From: Nereocystis luetkeana
Lineage: Eukaryota > Sar > Phaeophyceae > Laminariales > Laminariaceae
Direction: 5' to 3'
NCBI GenBank assembly: GCA_031213475.1
Contig: JARUPZ010000002.1
Location: 6,209,049 to 6,273,048 of the forward strand
Length of the DNA stretch: 64,000 bases
In this document: piece after piece, positions 38,001 through 61,598 of the stretch
How positions within the stretch are numbered: the first letter of the stretch is position 1
Layout: every line of letters starts with the position of its first letter
Program-made: the position numbers and the translations under genes
Notes under the pieces: generated by a model
Databases searched by the model: none
What the model was told of the DNA's origin: nothing
The model's input: only the letters and a program-made list of their open reading frames with translations

Positions 38001-38689
38001 TCCGGTATCGTATCGGGCTTGTTCGAGGGTCTACGGCTGGTTGAGTCCAAAAGCTGTGCAAGCAAGTTTAGAGCCACCATGATCCAAACAATGTAGCATT
38101 GCCCAAGAAGCGACTGTGGACTACTCCTGTACTAATGCGTACCGAGCTTGGAATCAGAGTTGGGTACGGTATTACTTGCAGTGTTCGAGTAATCATCGTA
38201 CACACTCGTAGCTCGAGCCAATTACTACTGCTGTGCCTCCGTGCCAGTACGACATTGTCCGCGACTCCAGCCAGCGCTCATCTGACAGTCGTCCTCAGCA
38301 CGCATATGATATACCGCCTTTCGTTAGTTGCAGCTTCTCTCTGTAGTGGTTCCGGACTCAAAGAAATCATCCCTGAGCGAGCCCGTTATGACAGCAAACG
38401 CATTTCGCATAGGCCACCACGATACAGGTTTACTTACTCGTTCACTGGATGAATCCCTGGTACCAGGTACATAACAGGCACACAAAGACCAACTTCTCAC
38501 CACAGCTGACAGCAGTTACAGTATTGCTCCAAACAGCAGGAATACAAAATACCTGGGTGGTACAAATAAACAGGTCGTGAAACAGGTTTTGACGCTTACC
38601 TGCATGAGAAGAGAAAGGGGTCCCGTCGCAAACTCCTCATCCCTCTCCTCGTCCGGCCCCTTGACATTGTCTTCACCGTTCCTGTACAT
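35100..38689 (-). CDS. SNRPD2: Small nuclear ribonucleoprotein Sm D2
   Basis: Core Sm-ring protein of the U1, U2, U4 and U5 snRNPs, acting in pre-mRNA splicing. Exons: 38600-38689, 37460-37551 and 35100-35250 (TGA at 35100). Exon 1 encodes the acidic N-terminal arm ending [13 protein letters not shown]. Exon 2 encodes Sm1 ([19 protein letters not shown], then [12 protein letters not shown], split in phase 2). Exon 3 encodes Sm2 ([11 protein letters not shown], the Lys-rich insert [16 protein letters not shown], then [18 protein letters not shown]). All of this is nearly identical to the family. The start is taken at the ATG at 38689 (MYRNGEDN). A CAG just inside it could instead be an acceptor for an undetected first exon, since other SmD2 proteins begin slightly differently. 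The second intron (35251-37459) contains a LINE 3' end. Confidence 0.95.
35744..36262 (-). mobile_element. LINE 3' end, copy A (5'-truncated)
   Basis: This A-rich 3' untranslated segment matches parts of 40748-41160 and 41999-42330. Shared landmarks include AGACACGCAAAGTTGCCC, GGGAGTGCATCATGACGATG and CAGGCTTCAGTCTGTT. On the minus strand it ends in (AAC)n (plus-strand TTGTTGTTGTTGTT at 35730-35744). No coding part is left. It is inside the second SmD2 intron. Confidence 0.75.
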
Positions 38690-39394
38690 GTAGCGATTAT
38701 AAAAAGGGCGTACAAGTACAAAGCAGGTCAATCGTTCAGTGCCTTCCACCTGGTCGTACCGGCGTAGGCTACCGAGTACTATTCGTACTGCTGTGGCCAC
38801 ACTATCTGTGCTTTGGATGGGAATGGCGAGATATTCGAAAACGGCGCGCAGGCGCCAAACAGGTTATAACTTTCAAACTGCGATACCACTGATAGCCACC
38901 ATAAGGTTGCGGGGTGATCCATGGTTTCGAAATGCGTGGGGCAACGCGTGGTCGAAGTTGCAAGGACTACTGGCGCGTCGAAGCCAACAATACACGCGGG
39001 AGGACCATGCTCTTAGCTCACATGGTGAAGGCAGGTCAGATGTCCTTCTCCAATCCAGACGTAGGATTATAGATCCTCCACAGACTCTTCACCACGATAT
39101 CTTTCGACCACAAGCACGTGAAAAGACGTAGAGGTCAACACGGTCCAGGGTTGATGAGCTAGACGAAGAAGCTGCAGCAGGCAATCCTTCCTTGACAGGG
39201 TTGGTGTTGGTAATCCAGCCTGGAGGTTTTGTATATCATGGATGCGTGTTTTTAGCAATTGTGCGAGGGGTGAGGGGGCGCGAGATGCTGCTGTGGGCTC
39301 GTGCCCACCAGTGTTGCACTGCCCGCAAAACACAACATAGTCCGGACAACAAAGCCAATGGAAGCACGCCTGCCGCCGTTTTTTTCTGAGGACG

Positions 39395-39891
39395 TTTCGT
39401 TTTTCTGCTCTAGCTCGACCGTTCCCTACAAGCAAAAATTTGGCAGACCGGATATGAGCTGATTGGTGCACTCCCGTGATTGTACGGAAGCGACAGCACT
39501 TTTCGTGTCCTCCTTCATACCGGACCTTGTCGCTGAAGGTTGAAAATGTGGTTCCAGGCCCTTGAATTTTCGGTTTCTCGTACTGTAGCCAAGTATTTTT
39601 TTCTGCTGTAGAACGAGAGCTGGAGGAACCCAGGAGTCGTAACGAGTACGTTCCTCCTTCTCGTTCTACAGCAGAAAAAAATACTTGACTACCTGGTACA
39701 CAGTACAAGAAACCGAAAATTCAAGCACCTGGAACCACATTTTCAACCTTCAGCGACAAGGTCCGGTATGAAGGAGGACACGAAAAGTGCTGTCGCTTTG
39801 GCACACTCACGGGTGTGCACCAAGGAGGTCATATCCGGTCTGCCAATTTTTTGCTCGCAAGGAACGGTCGAGCTAGAGCAGAAAAACGAAA
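39395..39891. mobile_element. Foldback element: near-perfect 0.5 kb inverted repeat
   Basis: Left arm 39395-39629 and right arm 39649-39891 are complementary over their full length, with a loop of about 20 bases. The termini read TTTCGTTTTTCTGCTCTAGC and its complement. The right arm carries a nine-base insertion, GTACCAGGT, absent from the left arm. No clear target duplication and no protein were seen. The transcript would form a very long hairpin, so a small-RNA source is possible (inference). Confidence 0.85.
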
Positions 39892-40027
39892 TGTCGGTGA
39901 TAGCAATAGCAATAATAGCAGCAGCAGCAGCTCATTTCCTCGAAAAACTCCATCACCCGACATAATGTCGGGAGTACCGATGATGATGCTGCTGCCTGAT
40001 ATAGGTAGAGGTGCCGCCTTGAGCCAT

Positions 40028-40056
40028 ATCAAATATTCAAATATTCAAATATTCAA
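40028..40056. repeat. Short tandem repeat ATATTCAA
   Basis: About three and a half units, TCAAATATTC repeated, just to the right of the foldback element. Confidence 0.7.
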
Positions 40057-40747
40057 TCCGAGCATCACAGCAGCAGCAGAAAAACGACTACTATTAATAC
40101 ATACAGCAAGCAGTAAAAAATATTCGGAGTTAGAACCATCCCATACAAAAAGTCAATACGAGTAGTAGTAGGTTAATCAATATGCAATATTTATTTGTAA
40201 AATGAAAAGATTTCAACGTGTTGCAAAGTCATATTACCCTCCCTTATATCTGGGTATGTATATAGTATCAGTGCGCAGAATGACTACTACTACTACTATG
40301 TATATCGTCCTGTTGACCCGGGCAGCATCCAGGGGTGGAGTCACTGTGGCCTATATCCTTGACAAAGAAATACATAATAATATGTACCTGGTATATAGAA
40401 TACGCGCGAACGGCATATTATAACATTTGGAACGTAAAAATGGGATATATATAGACGACACATATTACGCAGCTTGCAAAGTTGAGTATCAACTACCAGG
40501 TATGTAATCTGTCGAACTCACAGCTGACGTGTTGCATAATTTTATTAAAAAAATTAGTCCAAAAGGGAAGAGAGAGAAAAAAGCCCAATTCAGGCAACGA
40601 ACCTAAAGAAACCAAGAAATCAAGAAAGGAAACACCCTACTCGTTCGTAGAGAATGCGCATATTTTTATATACCAGGTATATTTTTGCAGATTGCAGGCT
40701 CGCACGCTACGCGAGGGGTGTAGAACAGAGATAAGAACGAAAAGACA

Positions 40748-41975
40748 AACATACTATTATTAATGCGTACTCCGCCACTACTAAGAACACCAGGGAAACA
40801 AAAAAACTATTATTAATAATAGTAATAACAGACAAAAAACAAAACGAAATGAAGACGAAGCGAGAAGCAAAAAGCAAAAAAATAGAATATATAAAAAAAA
40901 AGCAAAGCGGAAGATACAAACAGAGACCCAAAGAGGTACAAAAATTTGAAAGCAGGAAACATGAAAGAAGGGACAAAAAAGGGACAAAAACGGGCGGGGG
41001 GGAAAGATGATACGAAGGACGGGAACTACTGGTGCCTACAGACACGCAAAGTTGCCCGGGTGGCACCACGCTAGCTACTTGGGTCCCACAAAGAAGGGAG
41101 CGCATCATGACGATGTGATGTGGCCATACCCAGGCTTCAGTCTGTTGGGTAGACCGCCCCCCCCCCCTTCCCCACTCCCCCCCCCCCCCCAATTCCCCCT
41201 CTCCCCCCTCGTCCCCCTTTCGCCCCCTCCCTCTTCCCTGCCATTCTGCGCACGTGCGTTGGCGTCAACGGTTGTAGTCAGTCGTGGTTGCAGCCATCCT
41301 GTGCCGTTCTGCCGATCGATGCCTCCTTCTCATCCCTACGCCATTTCCGCATGAAAACCTCCGCCCCTTCCTCGACCCGTCGAAACCATCTGCCGGCTTT
41401 CTGTGCTGCTTCGCGCCACCTTTCGAGCTTGATGCCAAACTCCTTGAGGCCCTCCTCAAGGTACCTCATCCAGTCCCACTCCTGTCCTCCGGAGTAGTAG
41501 CCCTTACCCCCGACTATCTCCCCAAACATCACCCTCTTCGGCAGACGCTCCTCTCCAATGCGTGTCACAAAGCCCGCGAACAATTATAGCCTACGTCTGC
41601 GTACCGTCGTCTCAACGCTCTCAGAGTTTGTCCTGAAAAGCGCGCTAGCACAGGATAGAAGGTGGTCTTCGCGCTTTCGTTTTCGCCAGCCGATGCATCG
41701 GAGGAGAGAGCATCTTGTGGCGGACCTCCCGTAGCCTACCGTAATCAGTCTTCTTGCTCGGGCTCCAAGTTACGCAACCGTAGAGCAACGTTTCGATTAT
41801 CTCGGCTCTCTGCATCCGCACCTTCAGGCGTAGGCGCACACCCGGGCGGTCATATATTTCCATCTTACCGATTATACCGTCCGAAGCACGCCCACATGCC
41901 CTCTGGGGTCGACGCGTTACCTCGACACTTCTGCTCGTCCAATCTGCGCTGATAACCCCGCCCAAAATACACAAA
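40748..41975 (-). mobile_element. LINE (non-LTR retrotransposon) 3' part, copy B
   Basis: On the minus strand, 41975-41645 encodes the end of a reverse transcriptase thumb region (RMQRAEIIETLLYGCVTWSP, then RLREVRHKML). 41583-41278 encodes its usual C-terminal tail (FAGFVTRIGEERLPKRVMFG, GGQEWDWMRYLEEGLKEFG, AAQKAGRWFRRVEEGAE). The two parts are in different frames, so the copy is decayed. The A-rich 3' untranslated region continues to about 40748, interrupted by a C-run at 41157-41235. The 5' part, including the catalytic reverse transcriptase core and endonuclease, is missing. Confidence 0.8.
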
Positions 41976-41998
41976 CAAACTCGGTCTATTATTTATTT

Positions 41999-42330
41999 TT
42001 TTCTCACATTAACTCACAATACAATGCAGTCCGTGGTCGCAGGACAGGCTCCAATAACTCTGGAGTGGAAGAAATACCTCGGTAGTAAAACAGAGGCAAA
42101 CACAAAAAACAAGCATACATACGCACTCCACCGCTCACTGCGGACACCAGGGAATCAAAAAGGAGACTATTAATAGCAGACAAAAACCAAAAAAAGAAGA
42201 TGAAGCGAATCGAAAAAAAAAAAAAAAAACAGAAGCAGATAGCAAAACGCACAAAAGGCAAAACGGGCCATACTAACTGAGACACAAAGAGTGTACAAAC
42301 GGGAATGAAAGAAAGAAAAAAATACGACAT
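41999..42330 (-). mobile_element. LINE 3' end, copy C
   Basis: Closely matches 35744-36040 (shared CAATGCAGTCCGTGGTCGCA and GGAGACTATTAATAGCAGAC). It lies immediately upstream of copy B in the same orientation, with an A/T-rich tail at 41984-41999. It is truncated at about 42330 and has no coding sequence. Confidence 0.75.
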
Positions 42331-42854
42331 GGTAAAGCACATGATTCACCACAAAAAAGTAAAAGGTAGATGGCCCGGACCCTCCCTTTGCACAACGATG
42401 CGGGCGCAAAACATCCTTTTTGTGGAGGCACAGTCAGCAATTATAGTTGTACACATACATGTACATGTAGCACATCATGAGGCACCGAATTGGGAGTGCT
42501 ATGATACTGCTTTGTATGAGGTTGAAAGCCCGGTAATTACCTGGGTTCTGGCACTGGGATCGTATTTGTAGTACTTGGAAGGCGTATCTTAGGTGGAAAA
42601 CCAGGGGCTTTCCAGAGAGGCACGAGCGTGGTCCCAGTCTCCGTCGTGCACGAAAGGAATAAAGTGGCTCTTCTATCTCTAAGCGAACATCAACGTGAGT
42701 ACCAACGAGTGCCGGCTTGATAGGCAGACCTGTCCAGGGATACAAAGTGTCCCGCTCTCCGTGATCTTAACAGGAGGTGGTTGTGGCCACCTTGTGGGGT
42801 TTGCTACAACTAAACCGAGTGAATGTTTACCCCGTACGTACAGGCGGTCGATAC

Positions 42855-42898
42855 GATCTTTCTTTCAGTATCGAGTCGATACTACTGAAGAAAGATCG
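42855..42898. repeat. Small inverted repeat, about 18-base arms
   Basis: CGATCTTTCTTTCAGTATCG pairs with TACTGAAGAAAGATCG around a short loop. A CTAT tetranucleotide repeat follows at 42908-42936. Confidence 0.65.
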
Positions 42899-43804
42899 CA
42901 GACACCTATCTATCCATCTATCTATCTATCTATCTCGTGTTCCTGGTCGATACAATTAACGGGCGAAAAACTACCAGGCAGGTATTATTACTACTCGTAC
43001 CATTAATACTAACCGTGCAGCCGTAGTACAGCACAGCAGCTAGTTGTATGTCTCTGCCCGCTGTAGACTACAAGTAAGTGGTATCATATTCTATGCTCCT
43101 ACGGCTAGCTCCTAAGAGTATGTTCTTCAGAGGTGGCCGGAACCCCCCCCCCTCCACAATGTGGGCGTAAACAAATCCATATTATGACATTGAGAAATAC
43201 AACAAACTCCACGAGCGGCACTTAATCTTCTCAATTCGGTACGCCTAATAATTGGTGTGCTAAATGAAAATGTCTCAAGTTTTTTTTCGCGCCCACATTA
43301 TGCAAGAAGGGAGGTCCCTGCCACCAGTGTTGGGTCCTCACATGTTTGGAATGGCTTTTCCGTCGCTCGGTTGAGTCAATTGCTATATACCAGGTATGCT
43401 ATATGGGACAACGGTATATGTATACGCATGTTTGTCAAATTTTCGTACTTTTGCCAACTTTTTTCTTCGTACCGAGCATTTTTCGGTATAATCAAGTATA
43501 ATAATAGGGGTAGCTTGAGGGGGGGGGCGTACAAGTCATGCCTGGTGCGAGCGAACGGCCCTAGCCGGACCCGAAATAATGACTTGAAGACAGGACAGGA
43601 AAGGAGTTAGTTGCCGTTCAAGATTCTTGAGAACGCCCGTATAATCGTACCACTGGGGGGATACTGGATCGGCGGCACCATACTGTACCCACCACGGTGG
43701 CACAGCAGGTGTCGCAAACACAAACGCCCACAGGCAGGCCGGGTATTATACAGGGTTATCGTTGCGCATTGGTCAGTAGAATGATATACCTGGTATAAAT
43801 CGTA

Positions 43805-43920
43805 TTACGGGGGAACATAGTAATCAGGACCAAATATTCTTACAGAGTAGTATAAGTACGTACCGGAATATATATGTTTATGTCTACATGATGGGTCCTG
43901 ATTACTATGGTCCCTCGTAA
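43805..43920. mobile_element. MITE family copy 3
   Basis: A 116-base relative of the 401-506 element with TA on both sides. The termini (TTACGGGGGAACATAG and its complement) are conserved, but the interior is unrelated to copies 1 and 4, which suggests a subfamily sharing ends only. Confidence 0.75.
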
Positions 43921-44813
43921 TACTGTAGTATAGTATCGTCCTCATCATAGAGAGAGTCCCGAGCGAGATTCGGGCAACGAAAAACAGCAAGCAGTGCCTC
44001 TACTACTACTACTACTGTATAGCTATACTTGTCGTGGTATGAAGGTAGCTCCAGGCTACGTATCAGGTACCAGGTATAGTATAAGATGGCACGCAAGTTA
44101 TAAAAACATTGAGGCTTGATTAGAGCATCCAATAGGCATCTAACTAAAAGACACAAGACCAGCAACAAAGCCGTAACGCACACCCTAAAGTTTCTACGCA
44201 CTCTACGCTGCATGACCAACAGACACAAAGTAACAACCAACAGAAACGTAACCCACACCTTGTTTTTTTACTCACTTACCCCGCGCTGCATAGCTGCAAG
44301 GCACGAATAAAGCAACAGAAACGCACAGCTTCATTCTTACACCCACTCCACGCGTCTTATTTAGTGACTCGAAGTATTACTCACCCAGGCCATGGAATAG
44401 CTCCCCGCCTGATGAGTTTTAGCCATCTGCATGATGAGCTGAACGCTACGAGCACTTCCAGGTATTTCATAGTGCAGTCCATGGCAGTATTGCTTGCAGA
44501 ATACAGTTTGTAGCGCTCGGCTGAGAACGAAAAAACGGCAAGGGTGAACCAATCACACTACTACGATATAAACCACGACCGACCGGCTACACACGGATCA
44601 CTGTAACCATTCGTGGATCCCACCGGTGATCTCCAAACAAAAGTATCTACACATTACTTACTAACGTAGCCCAAGCCTCCTCATGTGTAAAACGGTGACT
44701 ACCCAACTTTTTTGCCTTGCTAACTCGGCGCACGCCTCCCCTCCTAAAATGTGTGGCCTCTCCCTCGAAGCAAACGTTCGAATCCCACCAACATAAATTA
44801 TTGCACAAGGCTT

Positions 44814-58988
<14,175 letters not shown>

Positions 58989-59565
58989 GGTGAGTCCAAG
59001 GTATCCCAGCAGTCCTCCAGAACGCGGCTCGGTGCTAGGAAAGAGTTCAGTCGCGGTCAATCAGGTTGAACAACCAGGGGTCAAGATCCCGGTCACCCGA
59101 ATGCGGCGTGATTACAACACGATTTAAATTTGATCGTATCCTTGCAAATCACAGGTAAAAATCATAAAATCACACCCTCTGATATTTAATATTATTTATA
59201 TCCTGATTGAATAGGTAAAGTTGAGGTAAAAATCAAAAATATCAAACAAGAATATACATATCGTTCAGTTTACAAAAAAAAAATGAGAATACTTTACATC
59301 GTACAAGTACGACGTAGGATGAGGAGTACAGGTACTACTGGTGAAAAAGTGCGAGTACCCAATCTACAACAGAGACAGACGTGACATTGTATCTCGTTAT
59401 ATTATACCTGGTATGCGCATAGCCAAGATCCCAAGATCATCGGGCAATGCAAGAAGAAGGTTTGTCGATGTTGCTGTACGAGTAGCTATGAACTGCTTAA
59501 AACGATTTATCGTGCCAGACACCAGACAATCGTTGCGTACCTCGAAGGAAACTTGGAAATGTCTA

Positions 59566-59670
59566 TTACGGGGGACCATAGTTAACAGGACCTATGGTAC
59601 TCATAAAAACCTATATGTTTAACCATTTTTACTAACAATATTTGGTCCTGTTAACTATGGCCCCCCGTAA
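59566..59670. mobile_element. MITE family copy 4
   Basis: A 105-base element, closest to copy 1 (shared TTACGGGGGACCATAGTTAA type end and CATAAAAACCTATA interior), with TA on both sides. The similarity of copies 1 and 4 suggests this subfamily moved relatively recently. Confidence 0.85.
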
Positions 59671-60049
59671 TAGGATTTTAGGGTGTTTTTTTTGTAGCGT
59701 TGTACTGGTGTAATGTATGTATCGTTCGTAGGGTGTGGTGGGGTCCTTCTCCTTCTTCTACTGTCAAACAGAGGGCGTACTCAATCCATTCATGCTTGAT
59801 ACGTACCAGGTAGGGCTGACGCAAGAACCCTACAAAAATACCAAGTACTGGTAGTGAAGACGATCTCAACTTTACTACTACTACTTGTAGTATACCAGGT
59901 ATAGAGAAAGAGCGGCGGCTATAAAAATGTGGAGCTACAACAGCAGAGAGCCAGATGCGAAATATGACAATTTCGAACAGATGAGAAATTGTATCACGCT
60001 CGTAAAATACAAATAAACGCGGGCAGTGGCAGTGCTTTTACCTATAGCA

Positions 60050-61060
60050 ACGAGGGGGGGGGGGTGGGGCGGTCGCAAGGGACAGATGAGGCCGGTCGAG
60101 ATGATCTGGGAGGGGGTCACGAGCAGCCAGTGCGGGGAGAGGGGCTATATCACGAGTACGGGCGAAACCCCAGGCCCGGGGGCAATGCGCCACCCTGGTT
60201 AGCAGGCGGGGGCGGGATAGTGGGAGCGAACCTAGCAGAGAGGGGGGGGATAGTGAGGGTCGCGGAGACGCGGAAACTGGAGGGATGAGGGCTATTTAGT
60301 AGGGGACGGGGAAGAGAAGGAAGAGCGGAGAGCGAAATAAGCGGAGGGAGAGGAGCAACAATGAACGACAGTGGGCCTAAGATATCTGGCAGCAGCTAGA
60401 GATCCCACAGGCCGCCGGGGAAGAGGCCCGGGAACGAGACCGCGCTTTCTTGGTCGACATCCGAGGAGACGTGGCGTACGGGGTTGTCGTGTAACGGCTC
60501 CAGCTCGGACACCGGGCAGCATGTTTATCATGTGGGCAGGAGCACCACGTGCTCCACGCTCGTTGCGTGATTGGGGCCCTCGCGAGAGGCGCGCCACCGG
60601 CTCCACTCCGCTGCTCGGTCAACTGCGGAGCCCAGCATCCAAGACGGGGACGTACTACTGTGGGCAGTGGTTCAAGCGCACCCGAGTATTTGCAATCGGA
60701 CAGCGCGGATGGGAGGGGGGATCACAGGCGGTAAGGACCTACGAAGCCGGGGGCTTTGGTACGGACGGGATCAGAATAGCCTGGGTGTAGGGCCACTACT
60801 CCGTGCGGTTTCCTTGGATAAACTGCGGCAACGCTTCGCAACCAGCAAAACAATGCAGTCGCAGTTGGCAGGCGCACACGCGCGCCTGGGCGTTAGCTTG
60901 CTTGCCATATTCAACAACGCCATCGAGGCACGCGTCTACACTTGGACGAAACGGGGGGGGGGGGGTTGTGCAAGAATGCAGGTCGTGTCAAAAGGACCCG
61001 AGTTGTTGCTTTTTCGACGCGGTGCCAGCAGCACGGGTCTTCTCCAGCACAGCAAAAGCA
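60050..61060. other. G-rich high-GC stretch, origin unknown
   Basis: Strong G excess on the plus strand at 60050-60350, then balanced high GC up to 61060, with runs of eight or more G at 60055 and 60953. Composition is unlike its neighbours. Several frames exceed 100 codons, as expected from high GC. I cannot assign it to a gene or an element. Confidence 0.4.
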
Positions 61061-61598
61061 ACCAAGATACGCCTACAGTACGTCGGCGTGCACAAACACG
61101 AATGGAGCGTCGTTATTTTATGAAGCCAAGCAAGTGATAAGCATAAAATTAAGAGATGGCAGCAACAACAGCACTACTACTACATACATATAGTAGCACC
61201 AACCGTGCAAAGTTATTCGACACAGCATGGCCACAATGACCGAAACACCATCAGTCTCTGGCTCTCTAAAGAACTGCTATTAATACAGCTTTTTCCTCTT
61301 CCCGACGATCAGAGTCCCCAGCAGCGGAATGCCGTAGTCCTCCGTTATCTCTTACAGAACGCGACCCACATCGTCCAGAGCGAGCTCTAACTCTGCTCTT
61401 GTGCGTACACACTTCTAGGACAGTATGACAGCAGCAGCAGCTCCAGCAGCGGAAGCGGTGCGGTGTGAGGGCGCCGCGGTCTACCTTTCTTCCTTTGTCT
61501 CCGTGCTGATTGCACATCCGCTCCTCGTGCTTGTCATATCCGCATTCAAGCACAACACCAACGGACATATACTAGGGATGGAGGCCAGGACGTTTTTT

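Larger units (their letters stand above)
38690..44813. other. Gene-poor, repeat-rich interval between SmD2 and the photodecarboxylase
   Basis: Contains the foldback hairpin, LINE copies B and C, MITE copy 3, simple repeats and eight or nine TACCAGGTA words. An open segment near 44395-44530 on the minus strand has an acceptor-like CTCAG and a TGG|GTGAGT donor. It is open in two frames and matches nothing I know, so it is not called as a gene. Confidence 0.5.
58989..61598. other. Interval upstream of the photodecarboxylase and downstream of the DUF2009 gene
   Basis: Contains MITE copy 4, three TACCAGGTA words (59405, 59804, 59892) and a G-rich, higher-GC stretch at 60050-61060 with long open frames on both strands but no recognisable domain. 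The photodecarboxylase promoter should lie just right of 58988; no element was identified. Confidence 0.45.

Noticed and set aside
44361-44552. Possible coding exon (RALQTVFCKQYCHGLHYE frame)
   Set aside because: Open in two frames, no known family, and downstream of the photodecarboxylase stop; evidence too weak for a feature.
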